From Shewanella sp. MBTL60-112-B2 (lineage in GTDB: Bacteria > Pseudomonadota > Gammaproteobacteria > Enterobacterales > Shewanellaceae), in contig NZ_BPFA01000020.1 of NCBI RefSeq assembly GCF_019655055.1, positions 1-64,000 on the forward strand: a DNA stretch of 64,000 nucleotides, given 5' to 3'. The notes below the pieces were generated by a model, which saw only the letters and a list, made by a program, of their open reading frames with translations, did not search any database and was not told where the DNA came from. A program made the position numbers and the translations under genes. Positions 28,345 to 37,454 of the stretch are shown piece after piece (the first letter of the stretch is position 1; every line of letters starts with the position of its first letter).

Positions 28345-29262
28345 TTGCTAGAACGTCCACAGATCACTTTATATTTTTGCCACTTGATTGAGGCCGAACT
28401 GACTGAAGCAACAAAAGCTATTCTCCAGTCATGGTTACCGCAAGATGAAACCGATAAGGTTAATCGCTACATAAAGCAAAGTGCAAAAGAACAAGGCTTG
28501 CTCGTTAGAGGCTTCCTGCGTGCACTATTATCAAAACAAGTTTCACATCTGTTATCGCAACAGGCTAATTTACAGCCCGATGAATGGCGCTTCAAATACG
28601 GTGAGAAGGGAAAGCCTAGATTAAGCGATGAGCAGTTTTTGCAAACGGGTCTTCACTTTAATTTGAGCCATAGTGGTGATTGGTTAGTCGTTGGGATCTG
28701 TGAGCTGCAAGGTTTAGCTGCGCACTCGTTAGAGTTTGGGGTAGATATTGAGCGTTGCCGCAGCAGCACCAATATTCATTCGATTCTTAGTCATTACTTC
28801 TCAGAGCCTGAACAGGCCGCTCTTTTAGCTCTGCCACAAGAGTTGCAACGGGCACGGTTCTTTGATTTATGGGCGCTTAAAGAATCTTATATTAAAGCAA
28901 AGGGCTCAGGTTTGGCTCTATCACTCAAATCATTCGCCTTTGATTTTTCTTCTTTAATTGAAACGTCCATCGAACTTGATGTGACCCAAAGCCTTAATTA
29001 TACAGCGGCAAGTAAAGGTAGATCCGATATTCAGCAGCTTCCTTGTAAACACAATATCGGTCTTTCGCTACAACAAGCGAGTGATGATAAACAAGCTGGA
29101 AATGATCCGCTGCCACAATTAATGCGGCCTGCTAAGGATTGGCATTGCTGGCTTGGGGATCTGGATGACAGTTATCGTTTTGCGGTAAGTGTTGGTCAGT
29201 GTCAGCAAGCAAGTATCAAAGCTAAGCTGATAAACCTGCCGAGTTTGTTAGCAAGCTTATAG
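28345..29262 (+). CDS. pfaE: PfaE, 4'-phosphopantetheinyl transferase
   Basis: This 305-residue Sfp/Gsp-type phosphopantetheinyl transferase moves the pantetheine arm of CoA onto the ACP serines, here probably the six ACPs of PfaA. The family motifs are clear: GVDIE (Asp about 133) and WALKESYIKAKGSG (about 175-188), which bind Mg and CoA. An LNLSHSGDW-like segment (about 110) also fits. The protein is longer than typical Sfp because of a C-terminal extension. The start is TTG with a GAGAG ribosome site 5 bases upstream; no in-frame ATG fits. It is divergent from, and separate from, the pfaR-D operon, as in other Shewanella EPA clusters. Confidence 0.93.
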   Translation: MLERPQITLYFCHLIEAELTEATKAILQSWLPQDETDKVNRYIKQSAKEQGLLVRGFLRALLSKQVSHLLSQQANLQPDEWRFKYGEKGKPRLSDEQFLQTGLHFNLSHSGDWLVVGICELQGLAAHSLEFGVDIERCRSSTNIHSILSHYFSEPEQAALLALPQELQRARFFDLWALKESYIKAKGSGLALSLKSFAFDFSSLIETSIELDVTQSLNYTAASKGRSDIQQLPCKHNIGLSLQQASDDKQAGNDPLPQLMRPAKDWHCWLGDLDDSYRFAVSVGQCQQASIKAKLINLPSLLASL

Positions 29263-29355
29263 CCTTTCACTATAGAGCAGCAAAGTAATAGTTTAAGCTC
29301 TCGTTAAAGTGCGCGTTAAAGAACGGGTTAATACCGTCATCTTCAGCAGCAGTAT

Positions 29356-29386
29356 AAATGAGGCGCTAATGCGCCTCATTTTTGTT
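29356..29386. terminator. Bidirectional terminator, pfaE / alkylsulfatase
   Basis: AAATGAGGCGC-taat-GCGCCTCATTT has an 11-bp perfect stem and is followed by TTTTGTTT. It lies between the two convergent genes. Confidence 0.9.
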
Positions 29387-29405
29387 TACTGAGATTTAGC
29401 GTTAG

Positions 29406-31391
29406 CTAGTTGACTGGAGTTGGGACAATCTCAAAGTCTGGCTCAAACTCGACCATGCTATCGGCAATTTTACTAAAGGCCGTTTTATCTCCTGTGAGCT
29501 TGGCATCGCCGCTTGCTAGCAGCTCTTTTAAGGTTACCTGTCCGAGTAGAATGCGGTTGACATCAGCTTTGTTGACTATAAGGTTCGCATCTGCCTGTTG
29601 CTCTTTATCGACCACAGCATTGCTTAAGTTACCGTTACTCAGCTCTATGTAGAGGATGTCTTTAGTATCAGGCGTAATGACGTTCATCTTCACTAAGCCG
29701 TGCTTAGCTGCTAGTTGGCTGTCAATTTTAACCGCTAGGAAGTCAAACAGTGTTGGCATATCCATTTCACTGATAACATCTGCAGATGCTGTTTTGGGCG
29801 CGCCCGCTTGAATACCCACTCTGAGCTCTTGTGCACCAGTCAGATAGATGTTTCTCCAGCCAGCACCTTCAGATTGGTAGCCAAGCTGCTCATAAGTGTC
29901 TGCTAGTAATTGACGCGCTTCATCATTTTCTGGTTCGGCCATTACTACCTTGTTTAATGCTGTCGCTACAAAGCGATATTCACCCTGTGCGTAGTCATTC
30001 TTAGCGCGTTTAACCGCTGCATCGGCACCGCCCATGTATTCCACAAACTTGGCAGATTCAAGCTTGGTAGGCAGCGGATTAAGGTTGGCAGGGTTCATAT
30101 CAAAGTAACCTAAGTACTTGTTGTACACCGCCTTGGCGTTATGGCTATATGTGCCGTGGTAACCGTTGGTGTGCCATGTCTTATAGATAGACTCTGGGAT
30201 GGTATCTTGAATAGCATCGCCAATATCTTGAATGCCTACGCCATCATTTGCCAGCCTCAAGGTCTGGTTGTGCACTAAGCCATAGTTGTCACGTTGGAGA
30301 CGTAGGAACTCATTGATTTCTTGGTTGCCCCAAACCGGCGCCGAGTGCGAGGCAAACAGCACTTCTGCATCTTGGCCGAAGGCATTAATCATCTCATTTA
30401 TGTCTTTCGACCATTTCAGCGCATCACGTACTTTGGCGCCGCGCAAAGTGTAGATATTATGCATGCCTTGGTAAGTCAGCTCTCCTGTCCAAAGTGCCTT
30501 TTTAGAGGGAATATAGGTGATCATTTCAGATTCAGCTTCTGTACCCGAAGCATCCATAAACACCATTTCTAGACCATCAATCGTTAGAGTTTCCCACTTA
30601 CCTTCACCATTTAAGGTGTAGTCAGGAGCAACGTAGGTAATTTCACCTTTTGATAAGCCTTTGCCTAACGCGGCATCGACAATACCGTGGTCATGCTTAC
30701 CCAGTGTTGCACCATATTGATAAGCGGCGCGGCGGCTCATGGCGTTACCGGCAAGCACGTTCTCATCAACAATCTCTTTGGTGATGTTATCTGAGCCGTA
30801 GACTTTGACGTTAGGAAACATCTCTTGAATACCCCGAGAGCCGCCAAAATGATCGGCGTGGCTATGGGAGTAAATCATAGCTACAACGGGCAAGTCGCCA
30901 TCTTGCGGCAGATTTTTTAATGCAAATTGAAGTGATGCTTTAGCCGCTTCCTTGGTTAATAGCACATCGTAAGCTATCCAACCATTGTCACTGCGGATAA
31001 GCGTTAGATTAGATAAGTCGGTACCGCGCACTTGGTAAATACCGTCGCTGACTTTATACAAGCCATTAGGCACCATATTGAGCTGAGCTTGACGATAGAG
31101 TGAAGGATTCACCGAGTCAGGTGTCTTATCGCTGATAAAGGCAAACTCGGCCCTTAAAATATCGGCTGTGGCTTTATCAAACTTGGCAACGAGGTTCTTG
31201 GAAGATTGCTCGAATGCGCGGGTATCGGCAAAATTAAGGGTGTCCGCTACGGCCTGATTGTGAGCAATCGTGTGCTCGGTGGCATCTTTACCTTGGTAAT
31301 GGACCGTGATGTGATCATGTTCATGCTGGGCCGCTAGTGTATTGAATGAAAAAAGCGACATGATTGAGATAGCGATTAGAGTCTGTTTCAT
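29406..31391 (-). CDS. Exported SDS-type alkylsulfatase (metallo-beta-lactamase fold)
   Basis: This 661-residue enzyme matches the SdsA1/YjcS family, which cleaves primary alkyl sulfates to alcohol and sulfate. A signal peptide covers residues 1-20. The zinc-binding motif is SHSHADHFGG (about 173-182) in a metallo-beta-lactamase domain that runs to about 360. A helical dimerisation region and a C-terminal SCP2-like lipid-binding domain (about 530-655) follow. This is the full family architecture with no missing ligand noticed. A divergent LysR gene lies 237 bp upstream, like the sdsA/sdsB pair of Pseudomonas. A link to the neighbouring lipid-synthesis locus is not evident. Confidence 0.9.
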   Translation of the reverse strand: MKQTLIAISIMSLFSFNTLAAQHEHDHITVHYQGKDATEHTIAHNQAVADTLNFADTRAFEQSSKNLVAKFDKATADILRAEFAFISDKTPDSVNPSLYRQAQLNMVPNGLYKVSDGIYQVRGTDLSNLTLIRSDNGWIAYDVLLTKEAAKASLQFALKNLPQDGDLPVVAMIYSHSHADHFGGSRGIQEMFPNVKVYGSDNITKEIVDENVLAGNAMSRRAAYQYGATLGKHDHGIVDAALGKGLSKGEITYVAPDYTLNGEGKWETLTIDGLEMVFMDASGTEAESEMITYIPSKKALWTGELTYQGMHNIYTLRGAKVRDALKWSKDINEMINAFGQDAEVLFASHSAPVWGNQEINEFLRLQRDNYGLVHNQTLRLANDGVGIQDIGDAIQDTIPESIYKTWHTNGYHGTYSHNAKAVYNKYLGYFDMNPANLNPLPTKLESAKFVEYMGGADAAVKRAKNDYAQGEYRFVATALNKVVMAEPENDEARQLLADTYEQLGYQSEGAGWRNIYLTGAQELRVGIQAGAPKTASADVISEMDMPTLFDFLAVKIDSQLAAKHGLVKMNVITPDTKDILYIELSNGNLSNAVVDKEQQADANLIVNKADVNRILLGQVTLKELLASGDAKLTGDKTAFSKIADSMVEFEPDFEIVPTPVN

Positions 31392-31429
31392 AATGTACCC
31401 TCGTAAGATTAAATCGGTTCAAAGCCTTA

Positions 31430-31471
31430 TGTCTCAATATTGCAATTAGTGCTTAGCTCACTAGTGAGACA
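31430..31471. promoter_or_regulatory. Candidate LysR operator between sulfatase and regulator
   Basis: TGTCTCA (31430-31436) is repeated inverted as TGAGACA (31465-31471). The second copy overlaps the perfect palindrome CTCACTAGTGAG (31457-31468). The site lies 40-80 bp upstream of the sulfatase ATG, within the divergent promoter region. It is a plausible binding site for the adjacent LysR protein. Confidence 0.45.
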
Positions 31472-31628
31472 TCTACTTAATTGAAGCCAGTATAGGTAAC
31501 TTGAACTGATTAATAATTAAGGCTAACTTAGTTCTTATTATTTATATTATGAATATTTAAGCGGGCGGACCAAAAGATAGGGCTAATGAGTAGAGTCGTC
31601 TGTTTTGCTAATAGGAGTAGTTGGGTTT

Positions 31629-32537
31629 ATGTCACAGCAAAAAGCATTTGATCTTAATTTATTTAGGGTCTTTACCGCCGTTTACCGAACCTCTTCATTT
31701 AGCCGAGCAGCAGAAGAGCTCGACTTAACCCAGTCATCGGTAAGCAATGCGGTTGCCAGATTAAAGACTGTCGTTGGGCAGGAGTTATTTATTCGAGTGG
31801 GCAGGGGAGTTAAGCCCACGGCGAGTGCAATGGATCTTTATCAACAACTTGCACCCGCTATGTCAACGATAGAGCAAGTGGCCACGAGTTTTGAAGCATT
31901 CGACGCGGCCTCGAGTGAGCGTACTTTTTATGTGTATGCCAGTGAGTCAGCAATACAACTTCTACAAGGCCAAGTTGAGCAAGTGCTGCAAGGGTTAGCA
32001 ATCAATATTGTATTTCGTGAGCCGCCGTTAATAGAAGAAGAGTTGCAGATGGACCTGCAATTGGAGAAAGTCGATTTAGCCTTGGATATTTGGTTGCCTG
32101 AGTCGACTTCATTTAAAAGTCAAAAGGTGATGCAGGATAAATTAGTGTGTGTGGCTAGAAATGCTCACCCGAGGATCCAGGGTGTGTTAACTCAAGAGCA
32201 ATACTTTAATGAAAAGCATATTATTTTTAAAATGCGCCGATACAACCTAAGTGTTGCCGACCTGCTCACTAAGCAGGTTTTACCCGCGAGGCAGATGCAC
32301 AGTGAACAATCGTCGATCCTAAGCATGATGTCAGTCGCTGCCAAAAGTGATGCTTTAGCTATTGCGTCTAAATCTTACACCGATGAATATGCTGAGTTGT
32401 TTGGACTACAGGTGTTTGAGCTGCCTTTTGCGGCTGAGCCAATTGAATATTATATGGTTTGGAGCCAAAAGCTTGAACAAAACCCTGCCAATATCTGGTT
32501 AAGAGATTTACTTAATCAAGCGATAGCGAAACGCTAA
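31629..32537 (+). CDS. LysR-family regulator, probably of the alkylsulfatase
   Basis: This 302-residue LysR-type regulator has an N-terminal winged helix-turn-helix (about 8-67, with SFSRAAEELDLTQSSVSNAVARL) and a C-terminal ligand-binding domain. ATG at 31629 is preferred over the upstream TTG (31605): an AGGAG lies 11 bases before it, and the HTH begins at the usual distance. Its divergent position to the alkylsulfatase parallels SdsB, the activator of sdsA. The effector may be an alkyl sulfate or long-chain alcohol, by inference. Confidence 0.88.
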   Translation: MSQQKAFDLNLFRVFTAVYRTSSFSRAAEELDLTQSSVSNAVARLKTVVGQELFIRVGRGVKPTASAMDLYQQLAPAMSTIEQVATSFEAFDAASSERTFYVYASESAIQLLQGQVEQVLQGLAINIVFREPPLIEEELQMDLQLEKVDLALDIWLPESTSFKSQKVMQDKLVCVARNAHPRIQGVLTQEQYFNEKHIIFKMRRYNLSVADLLTKQVLPARQMHSEQSSILSMMSVAAKSDALAIASKSYTDEYAELFGLQVFELPFAAEPIEYYMVWSQKLEQNPANIWLRDLLNQAIAKR

Positions 32538-32564
32538 AAAGTGAGTTAAAGATGCAGATAAACG

Positions 32565-32598
32565 AAAAAGACCTGTAATTGGTTACAGGTCTTTTTTT
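32565..32598. terminator. Bidirectional terminator, LysR gene / queF
   Basis: AAAAAGACCTGTAA-ttgg-TTACAGGTCTTTTT is a 14-bp perfect stem with A and T runs. It separates the convergent genes. Confidence 0.92.
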
Positions 32599-32602
32599 GG
32601 AG

Positions 32603-33460
32603 TTATTGTCTCGCTAGACGTTGATTCTCTGCCGGGTTCTCAAAGTCGCTACGATAAGGGTTGATATCTAAGCCGCCACGACGGGTATAACGTGCGTAAA
32701 CTGTGAGTTTTGCACATTGGCAGAAACGTTTAAGGTCAACGAAAATACGCTCAACACATTGCTCGTGAAACTCATTGTGTTGTCTAAATGAGATTAAATA
32801 TCTCAGTAGCTTTTCACGGTCAATCTTAGGCCCTTGATAGCGGATCATCACAGTGCCCCAATCTGGCTGCGAGGTAATTAAGCAGTTTGATTTAAGCAGG
32901 TTTGATGTCAGAGTTTCGGCAACAATTGCTTTGTTATCGACGCTATCAACTAAATAGTCAGGGTTGAAACTATAATCATCGACTTCAATGTCTAAATCAT
33001 CAATGCAAGTGCCTGGCATTTCAACTACGCGTAGGTGGTGAAACTGCTTAGGTTCGATAACTTTTACTGTGACTTCACCTTCTGCACACAGGCTTAGATC
33101 TTGAGTTAAGCGCTCTTGTACATCGAGTAGGCTATCAAATCGAGTCTGGTTATAGCTATTTAAGTACAGCTTGAAAGACTTAGATTCGATGAGGTTTTTA
33201 CTGTCAAAACTTAGGCTAAACTCGGCGATGGCAACCATAGGCTTGCCCTTGGCATTTAGCCAAGAGAGCTCATAGCCTGTCCAGATATCGCAGCCATGAA
33301 ATGGTAGATCTTGAGTAAGGCCAATTGCATCACGGTTTAACTTACGCGGTACGCCTTGAAGTAAAGATGCATCATACTGCTCTTGATAACCTGTCGACTT
33401 TCCTAATGTTAACTCTGAAAGTTCGGGTGCGTTACTATAGGGATCATGATGTTGTGTCAT
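32603..33460 (-). CDS. queF: QueF, 7-cyano-7-deazaguanine reductase
   Basis: This is the NADPH-dependent reductase that turns preQ0 into preQ1 for queuosine in tRNA. It is the long, two-lobed QueF type (about 285 residues) of Gammaproteobacteria. Visible signs are the substrate-binding [14 protein letters not shown] segment in the N-lobe, the catalytic Cys in [15 protein letters not shown], and a C-terminal [12 protein letters not shown] stretch. The frame is open further up to 33493. The start at 33460 (MTQHHDPY) fits the length of family members best; ATG at 33475 is also possible. It is divergent from syd. Confidence 0.93.
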   Translation of the reverse strand: MTQHHDPYSNAPELSELTLGKSTGYQEQYDASLLQGVPRKLNRDAIGLTQDLPFHGCDIWTGYELSWLNAKGKPMVAIAEFSLSFDSKNLIESKSFKLYLNSYNQTRFDSLLDVQERLTQDLSLCAEGEVTVKVIEPKQFHHLRVVEMPGTCIDDLDIEVDDYSFNPDYLVDSVDNKAIVAETLTSNLLKSNCLITSQPDWGTVMIRYQGPKIDREKLLRYLISFRQHNEFHEQCVERIFVDLKRFCQCAKLTVYARYTRRGGLDINPYRSDFENPAENQRLARQ

Positions 33461-33518
33461 CAATACGGTTTCCATGTCAAAATAGACCCCCATTATAACT
33501 GATTTGGAACTGTCTTCA

Positions 33519-34160
33519 GTGTCTTCTTTACCCGCTTTAGATCTTTTTTTATCTAAATATCAACAAGCCTACATAGATCAACTGGGTGAACGCCCTCGAT
33601 ATTATGCCCAAGAGCAAGAGTCTGACTGCATTGTAGGTGAGATGGACAGTGACGGTGCCGTATTTTGGCAAGGGGTTGTACGCCAACCACTAGGTCAATT
33701 CGATAATGTTGAAACAGCGCTTGAGTTGAGTTTGCAAGCGGATATAAATGCATTTTATGGTCGTCATTTTTCAGCGCCACTGTTTTTTGAATCACAATGG
33801 GGCAGTGGTGAGCTTATTCAGGTGTGGAATCAAACCGACTTTGAATACCTGCAACAGAACATCATCGGTCATTTAATGATGAAGAAGAAGCTGAAGCAGC
33901 AAGCGACTTGGTTTATTGGTGTGCTAGACGATGAAGACAAGATGCTAACGGTAAATAATGCCGACGGTAGTGTCTGGGTTGAGATCCCTGGCGAGGTTCA
34001 AAGCACTAAGCTTGCTGAGTCATTGGATGAATTTATTAGCTTACTTACACCTAGAGTCACGCCGCCAGTGAAGCCGATAGAGGAGTCAATGCCAGAGCTA
34101 GACCATCCCGGTATTTGGCAGCGTATGAAGCTGATGTGGAATAATTTACGCGGCAAGTAA
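33519..34160 (+). CDS. syd: Syd, SecY-interacting protein
   Basis: This roughly 213-residue protein is homologous to Syd, a peripheral inner-membrane protein that binds SecY and can monitor or dissociate faulty Sec translocons. The [11 protein letters not shown] start, VFWQ, and the [14 protein letters not shown] stretch match the family. The frame is open to a TTG at 33504. GTG at 33519, with GGAA about 8 bases upstream, gives the start seen in Shewanella relatives. The C-terminus has a short extra tail rich in Pro, Glu and basic residues. queF-syd is the same pair that borders csrB in E. coli. Confidence 0.88.
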   Translation: MSSLPALDLFLSKYQQAYIDQLGERPRYYAQEQESDCIVGEMDSDGAVFWQGVVRQPLGQFDNVETALELSLQADINAFYGRHFSAPLFFESQWGSGELIQVWNQTDFEYLQQNIIGHLMMKKKLKQQATWFIGVLDDEDKMLTVNNADGSVWVEIPGEVQSTKLAESLDEFISLLTPRVTPPVKPIEESMPELDHPGIWQRMKLMWNNLRGK

Positions 34161-34181
34161 TCGCTAGATAGACTTGATAAC

Positions 34182-34216
34182 AAAAATGGCTCAATACAGA
34201 TTGAGCCATTTTTTTT
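34182..34216. terminator. Bidirectional terminator, syd / Zn-ribbon protein gene
   Basis: AAAAATGGCTCAAT-acag-ATTGAGCCATTTTT is a 14-bp perfect stem followed by more T, between convergent genes. Confidence 0.92.
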
Positions 34217-34229
34217 AGGTTAGCGATTA

Positions 34230-35003
34230 TTATAAGTGATCCCATGAGATATTAGACACGATACGGCAAGTGTCGCAGCGAAAATGGAACATATCTAACA
34301 AAGGTTCGTCGAGTAACCACTCTTTACTGCCACACTTTGGGCAAGGGCGCTGCTTTTCTACAGCCAGACTTTCGCCGCCTACACGATACAAATAGTAATA
34401 AGTCGGAATGTTAGTTAAATATTCGACTCTTCCACGTAAATCCCAGCCGCGCCTAAACAGATCGCTCTGATGGCTAGTTAACTCCTCCAATGCTGCAAAT
34501 TCTGCTTTTGTCGCCGCAGCCATCTGAAGTTCATCACAGGCTTGCCATTCCGTTTGCCAGCGGATCATACGTTTATGATCGCCATTGGCTGTTGCCGGAA
34601 TTTGATACAGTGGAATAGGCTGCAATGTGTCACCGTTTCGCAGTGGTGAGCACATATGAACGTAGCTAGTATAAAGTAGTTGCCAGCTTGGAGTGTCTTG
34701 GCTCGAGACCTCAGAGTTAATGTCTTGGCCGATATATTTTTCTCGTGGTGCGAGTAATTTTGCTTCGGTTAATTCTTCTAGTGCACTATTTACCCATGGG
34801 CTATTGAAGCGCTTTGATAAGCTGCTTTTTTCAGGCGTTAACATACGCGCTTTAAACTCACCTTCATTAAAGGCGACGGCGAATTCGCGTCCTAACACTT
34901 GGCCATTAGCGCGATAGGCTTCAAGTAGGCCGTTTATCGCTTTTTCAGCTGCGCTGATGGTCGTGTCATCAAAGCATTCAAATCTTAACTCAACCACATG
35001 CAT
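34230..35003 (-). CDS. DUF2310-type Zn-ribbon protein
   Basis: This 257-residue cytoplasmic protein matches the conserved DUF2310 family of Gammaproteobacteria, whose function is unknown. Its C-terminus is a zinc ribbon with CPKCG and CDTC pairs (about 222-245). The N-terminal 200 residues look globular, with no signal peptide or membrane segment. Its ATG overlaps the stop of the upstream coiled-coil gene by one base (TGATG), so the two are probably co-translated. Confidence 0.75.
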   Translation of the reverse strand: MHVVELRFECFDDTTISAAEKAINGLLEAYRANGQVLGREFAVAFNEGEFKARMLTPEKSSLSKRFNSPWVNSALEELTEAKLLAPREKYIGQDINSEVSSQDTPSWQLLYTSYVHMCSPLRNGDTLQPIPLYQIPATANGDHKRMIRWQTEWQACDELQMAAATKAEFAALEELTSHQSDLFRRGWDLRGRVEYLTNIPTYYYLYRVGGESLAVEKQRPCPKCGSKEWLLDEPLLDMFHFRCDTCRIVSNISWDHL

Positions 35004-35356
35004 CAGTTGTCGTATCCTTTAGTCTCTACCAATCGACTTTCTAATTGGCTAAATTGTGTTTTTAGTAAACTGAATTCGAGTCTTAGCTCTGCAAGCTCCT
35101 GTTCGAGCTTTTCGATTTTTTGAGTTTGTCCTAATGCTATTTTTTCTGGCTCACTGTCCACTTCAGTTATTGAAAGCTGCGCAGAAAGCGCTGCTATATC
35201 TTCTGCGTTCATGGATTTAAATTGCTGTAACCCTTGGATTAAGACCCGCATTGGAATACTCGTACCGAGCTTTGTTTTAATGAGTGCGAGTGTCGGAGCT
35301 CTGCCTTCATCACTGATCCTTTTGGCAGCTGCAAGCACTTGGTCTAATGGACTCAT
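35003..35356 (-). CDS. Small coiled-coil protein, possible DNA binding
   Basis: This 117-residue protein was not recognised by name. Residues 1-50 (SPLDQVLAAAKRISDEG..., then PTLALIKTKL) resemble the helix-turn-helix N-domain of KfrA-like proteins. Residues about 80-112 form a clear heptad coiled coil rich in Leu and Glu. This combination suggests a small dimeric nucleoid- or DNA-binding protein, by inference. It overlaps the DUF2310 gene by one base. Confidence 0.65.
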   Translation of the reverse strand: MSPLDQVLAAAKRISDEGRAPTLALIKTKLGTSIPMRVLIQGLQQFKSMNAEDIAALSAQLSITEVDSEPEKIALGQTQKIEKLEQELAELRLEFSLLKTQFSQLESRLVETKGYDN

Positions 35357-35516
35357 GGTTAGTCAAATTCCTTACTCATTTAGTATGTTCATTACTTTAA
35401 TCGTTAAAAAAGCCAGTCTAAAAACCAATAAACCCAAGTAAAACAGTGGGTTGAAACTTGGTATGTTAATTGCTTTTAACATAAAACTAAAAACAATATT
35501 AATACAGGACGTTAAA

Positions 35517-35888
35517 GTGAAAAATAAATTATTAGGTTTAGCATTTTTTGGGATTGCAAGCTTAGGGCTAACAGGCTGCGTGGTCAATGTTGGTGATGGA
35601 GAATCTGATTGGGATAACAATGGATCGTGGGAAAAGGTTCAAGATAGCAACCGTAAAAACCTGTCAAAGGTTGCTTTAGGTATGTCGAAAGCTCAAGTGA
35701 CAACCTTGATGGGGACCGCTGATTTTAACGAAGCATATATTCAACAAGATAAAGAAGTTTATGTACTTTTCTATCGTACGCAACGTACCCATAGCGACGG
35801 TAAAACCACAAAAGATGAATGCACACCTGTCGTCATTAGTAATAATGCCGTAGTTGGCTGGGGCGAAATGGCTTACAGCAAGATCTAG
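35517..35888 (+). CDS. DUF3192-type lipoprotein
   Basis: This is a small lipoprotein of about 123 residues. The start is GTG at 35517, with AGGA 8 bases upstream. It gives a proper signal (MKNKLLGLAFFGIASLGLTGC) with lipobox LTGC and the lipidated Cys at about residue 21. The residue after Cys is Val, so outer-membrane sorting is likely. The mature part resembles the DUF3192 / BamE-like small fold (LSKVALGMSKAQVTTLMGTADF is the BamE-type motif). Function is unknown. Confidence 0.8.
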   Translation: MKNKLLGLAFFGIASLGLTGCVVNVGDGESDWDNNGSWEKVQDSNRKNLSKVALGMSKAQVTTLMGTADFNEAYIQQDKEVYVLFYRTQRTHSDGKTTKDECTPVVISNNAVVGWGEMAYSKI

Positions 35889-35894
35889 AAAAGA

Positions 35895-36125
35895 TTATTT
35901 TCTCAGCAAGGTGTCCAAGTGATCGATTACTTCCGACCATTGGGCATCTTGTGCTAGTGATTCAATTAAGAAATGCTTTTGAGCTGTATTCCAAAATGGT
36001 GCCTCATATAGCTTCACCGAATCAGGAAGGTGATGATCGTTAATAAACTTCTCTATTGCTGCCTCATCGTTTTCAAGCCCTAGCTGCAAAAACAAGTTGG
36101 TAAAGTTTTCTGTAGTCATATCCAT
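35895..36125 (-). CDS. DUF2789 family small protein
   Basis: This roughly 76-residue soluble protein resembles DUF2789 (FTNLFLQLGLENDEAAIEKFI... then WSEVIDHLDTLLR). Function is unknown. The frame is open to 36188. ATG at 36125 has an AGGA ribosome site 6 bases upstream and gives the usual family length; ATG at 36131 would leave no spacing. It is convergent with the lipoprotein gene, with only 6 bases between them. Confidence 0.75.
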   Translation of the reverse strand: MDMTTENFTNLFLQLGLENDEAAIEKFINDHHLPDSVKLYEAPFWNTAQKHFLIESLAQDAQWSEVIDHLDTLLRK

Positions 36126-36308
36126 CTTCATTCCTGCAAGTTTTGTTGCTTTCAGTAAGTATGGTCGAAATAGCAGAATTGGCTGCAATATTCTCGACTG
36201 CTTGTATCTGTAAAATTATCGGCATTAGTACTTTTAGTTGATTATTAATTGCACTTTCTCAACAGCTTGATACATTGGGTGAGTGTGATCTAGATCAAGG
36301 AACTTGCA

Positions 36309-36947
36309 ATGGAAAATCAAGCCATGGAAGAATGCCGCGCTGTATATTTAACTGCAGAAGATTTACGTATTGCGGCCTCCATTCTTTATAACGCCTACCA
36401 CGATGACCCTTTCTTTATTGAAACCCTTTTTACCGGTGACCAAGCACAGTATGAACAAAAACTGCGTGGTGCAATCAGAGAAGAGCTGAATGAACTGTGG
36501 CAACAGGAGCAAGCGCTGATAGGTATGTTTGACGGGGAGCGATTGGTAGGAGTGGCTTGTATTGTGACTCAACAAGTTCCTTTAGGTGAAGCTCGTTATT
36601 GGCATTGGCGGTTAAAAATGCTTTTGAGTACAGGTTGGCAATCAACCCAAGCCCTGATTAATAAAGAAAACCAAATAATAGAAAACTTGCCCAGTAAGCA
36701 GTGCGGTATTTTGCAATTTATCGCGATAGCCAATAATGAGCAAGGTAAGGGCTATGGCGGTCTGCTGGTGAATGCGGTACTGAGTTGGTGCGATGAACAA
36801 CCTCACCTTGATGGTGTAGGAGTGTTTGCCAATCACTCCGCTCATATTAAGTTATTTACACAGCATGGTTTCGAAATGATAGAGCCTATTAGTATAGGTA
36901 AAGTGCGCGGGGAGCTACTGTTCTATAGGGGGCTGGTAAATGAATAA
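36309..36947 (+). CDS. GNAT-family N-acetyltransferase
   Basis: This 212-residue GNAT acetyltransferase has the acetyl-CoA site NNEQGKGYGGLLVNAVL (about 143-160; Q-x-x-G-x-G/A). A C-terminal GVFANHSAHIKLFTQHGF segment (about 176-193) also fits. The substrate is unknown; the closest architecture is the small-molecule type acting on xenobiotics or amino compounds. AGGA precedes the ATG by 8 bases. Its end overlaps the next gene by 8 bases, so the two form an operon. Confidence 0.85.
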   Translation: MENQAMEECRAVYLTAEDLRIAASILYNAYHDDPFFIETLFTGDQAQYEQKLRGAIREELNELWQQEQALIGMFDGERLVGVACIVTQQVPLGEARYWHWRLKMLLSTGWQSTQALINKENQIIENLPSKQCGILQFIAIANNEQGKGYGGLLVNAVLSWCDEQPHLDGVGVFANHSAHIKLFTQHGFEMIEPISIGKVRGELLFYRGLVNE

Positions 36948-37239
36948 GCGTTATTCCTCTTTTACAGAGTTCTATCCGTTTTACTTGTCACAACATCAAG
37001 ATAAAACATGCCGAGCGCTTCATTACATAGGCAGTAGTTTGGTGATCCTAACGTTCATTTATAGTGTGGTGAGTGCGCAATGGGCCATGCTGTTGCTATT
37101 ACCAGTTATAGGTTATGGCTTTGCATGGGTTGGGCATTTTGTATTTGAAAAAAATAGACCGGCGACCTTTGAGTACCCTTTATATAGCTTTATGGCTGAT
37201 TGGCTAATGCTGTATAGAGCGCTAAGTCACAGAAAGTAA
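36940..37239 (+). CDS. DUF962 / Mpo1-like membrane protein
   Basis: This 99-residue protein has two membrane helices (about 28-45 and 48-65). The family-typical HQDKTCRALHYIGS (about 15-28) and GHFVFEKNRPATF (about 67-79) motifs carry conserved His residues. Mpo1-like proteins of yeast oxidise 2-hydroxy fatty acids, but the bacterial role is not established. It overlaps the GNAT gene by 8 bases. Confidence 0.82.
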   Translation: MNKRYSSFTEFYPFYLSQHQDKTCRALHYIGSSLVILTFIYSVVSAQWAMLLLLPVIGYGFAWVGHFVFEKNRPATFEYPLYSFMADWLMLYRALSHRK

Positions 37240-37267
37240 TCATATATTCGTTTTGGGATAGTTTTTA

Positions 37268-37285
37268 TGTGCGAGATCTCTCACC
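37268..37285. promoter_or_regulatory. GacA/UvrY-type box upstream of csrB copy 1
   Basis: TGTGCGAGATCTCTCACC is an 18-bp near-palindrome that resembles the GacA/UvrY binding consensus (TGTGAGAGATCTCTTACA, as known for csrB promoters) with three changes. It sits about 175-185 bp upstream of the inferred RNA start, the long distance known for UvrY control of csrB. Confidence 0.7.
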
Positions 37286-37454
37286 TTATTGTGGGAGATA
37301 AGTTAGCCAAGGTGGAGGTTAAAGTCAGGGGAGAATATAAAAAGCAGTTATATCAGCGACTTAACTGTTTGCTTTTGTGTTGCTATTTGGTTGCAATATT
37401 GTTCTTTCGCTGTGTTGGCAGAAAAAAACTATGGTTATGAGTAAACTTATCATC

